A DNA stretch of 36,020 nucleotides, from the IMG/VR virus record IMGVR_UViG_3300010373_000095, positions 1-36,020 of that record. One strand, written 5' to 3'. The stretch's first letter is position 1; each line of letters opens with the position of its first letter. Below are positions 35,835 through 36,020 of the stretch, piece after piece. The notes under the pieces were generated by a model that made no database searches, had not been told where the DNA came from, and was given only the letters and a program-made list of their open reading frames with translations. The translations under genes and the position numbers were made by a program. Source of the stretch: a virus.

Positions 35835-36020
35835 GGGCTTTCCGGCGCATCGATCAGTGACGATTCCACGCGCATGATGTCTGCGCTACTGGCGAGCATT
35901 TGGCAGTTTCGGTGCACGCGGTAGAAATAGCTTCGCGGACTGCCGACACGCATCAGACTGATCGTCATGACGGGTAGATCCAGCGGCCGCAGGCAGTGGG
36001 GACATAATGCAGTCAGGCCA
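35831..36020 (-). CDS. Paralogue of the 6240-6491 protein, cut by the window end
   Basis: The open minus-strand frame from the window edge to TGA 35831-35833 encodes 62 residues beginning GLTALCPHCLRPLDLPV and ending SSLIDAPESP. 50 of 62 residues match the last 62 of the gene at 6240-6491, including the Cys pair and SPRSYFYRVHR. Its start is outside the window. It overlaps the next gene (ATGA). It lies in the operon upstream of the late genes, on the opposite strand from its relative, so one copy has been inverted or independently acquired. Confidence 0.75.
   Translation of the reverse strand, partial: GLTALCPHCLRPLDLPVMTISLMRVGSPRSYFYRVHRNCQMLASSADIMRVESSLIDAPESP

Noticed and set aside
1-36020. 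Two tandem prophages joined at 9274-9349.
   Set aside because: The order recombination-int-att meeting a convergent late operon is the normal circular temperate phage layout and needs only one phage. It cannot be fully excluded without the flanks.

Overview
The window looks like a large part of the genome of a temperate phage with a contractile tail (a myovirus). The host is probably a high-GC Gammaproteobacterium of the Xanthomonas/Xylella/Rhodanobacter type. The host guess rests on an XF1762-family gene, the base composition and the style of the small early genes, so it is inference. Almost every gene overlaps its neighbour by ATGA, GTGA or TGATG, as in a compact, translationally coupled phage genome.

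Region 1 (1-7700, + strand) is an early operon. It holds many small unknown genes, an XF1762-family GNAT-like protein, a protein with an 8-residue (24-bp) tandem repeat, and a recombination cassette (ERF-type annealing protein, YqaJ-type exonuclease, small protein with an SSB-like acidic tail). A 250-bp gap (4859-5106) folds on paper into a multi-helix RNA. An XRE-type HTH gene and an AlpA-type regulator/excisionase follow. Region 2 (7700-9540) has a terminator, phased direct repeats, a tyrosine integrase, a degenerate tRNA-Gly-like sequence and a frameshifted remnant of a glycine-rich tail protein. It is probably the attP region.

Region 3 (9540-31875, - strand) is the late structural operon. 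In transcription order it encodes small and large terminase, a DUF1073-type portal, a MuF-like head protein, a Nudix/DUF2213 protease with nested scaffold, a Gp24-like cement protein and a DUF2184-type capsid protein. A terminator follows. Next come neck proteins, sheath, tube, a tail assembly chaperone with a probable -1 frameshift, tape measure with a lytic transglycosylase domain, the baseplate (hub, plug, spike, gp25-like, J, gpI-position) and tail fibres. One secreted-protein gene (27599-27988) sits on the opposite strand as a moron. Region 4 (31902-36020, - strand) has a lipase-like hydrolase, a DUF6527-like protein, the lysis genes (endolysin and small membrane and lipoproteins), a candidate late promoter/terminator pair, a GIY-YIG-like protein, a possible antiterminator-position gene and small genes.

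The order matches lambda: recombination genes, then int, then att, meeting a convergent late operon. Repressor, cro and replication genes would lie outside the window, between its two ends on the circle. Two tandem prophages are a less likely alternative. The most notable signals are an in-frame amber codon in the essential tail sheath gene, the structured intergenic RNA candidate, the 24-bp coding repeat, a spike without its His-x-His motif, and a gene duplicated in inverted orientation near both ends of the window.
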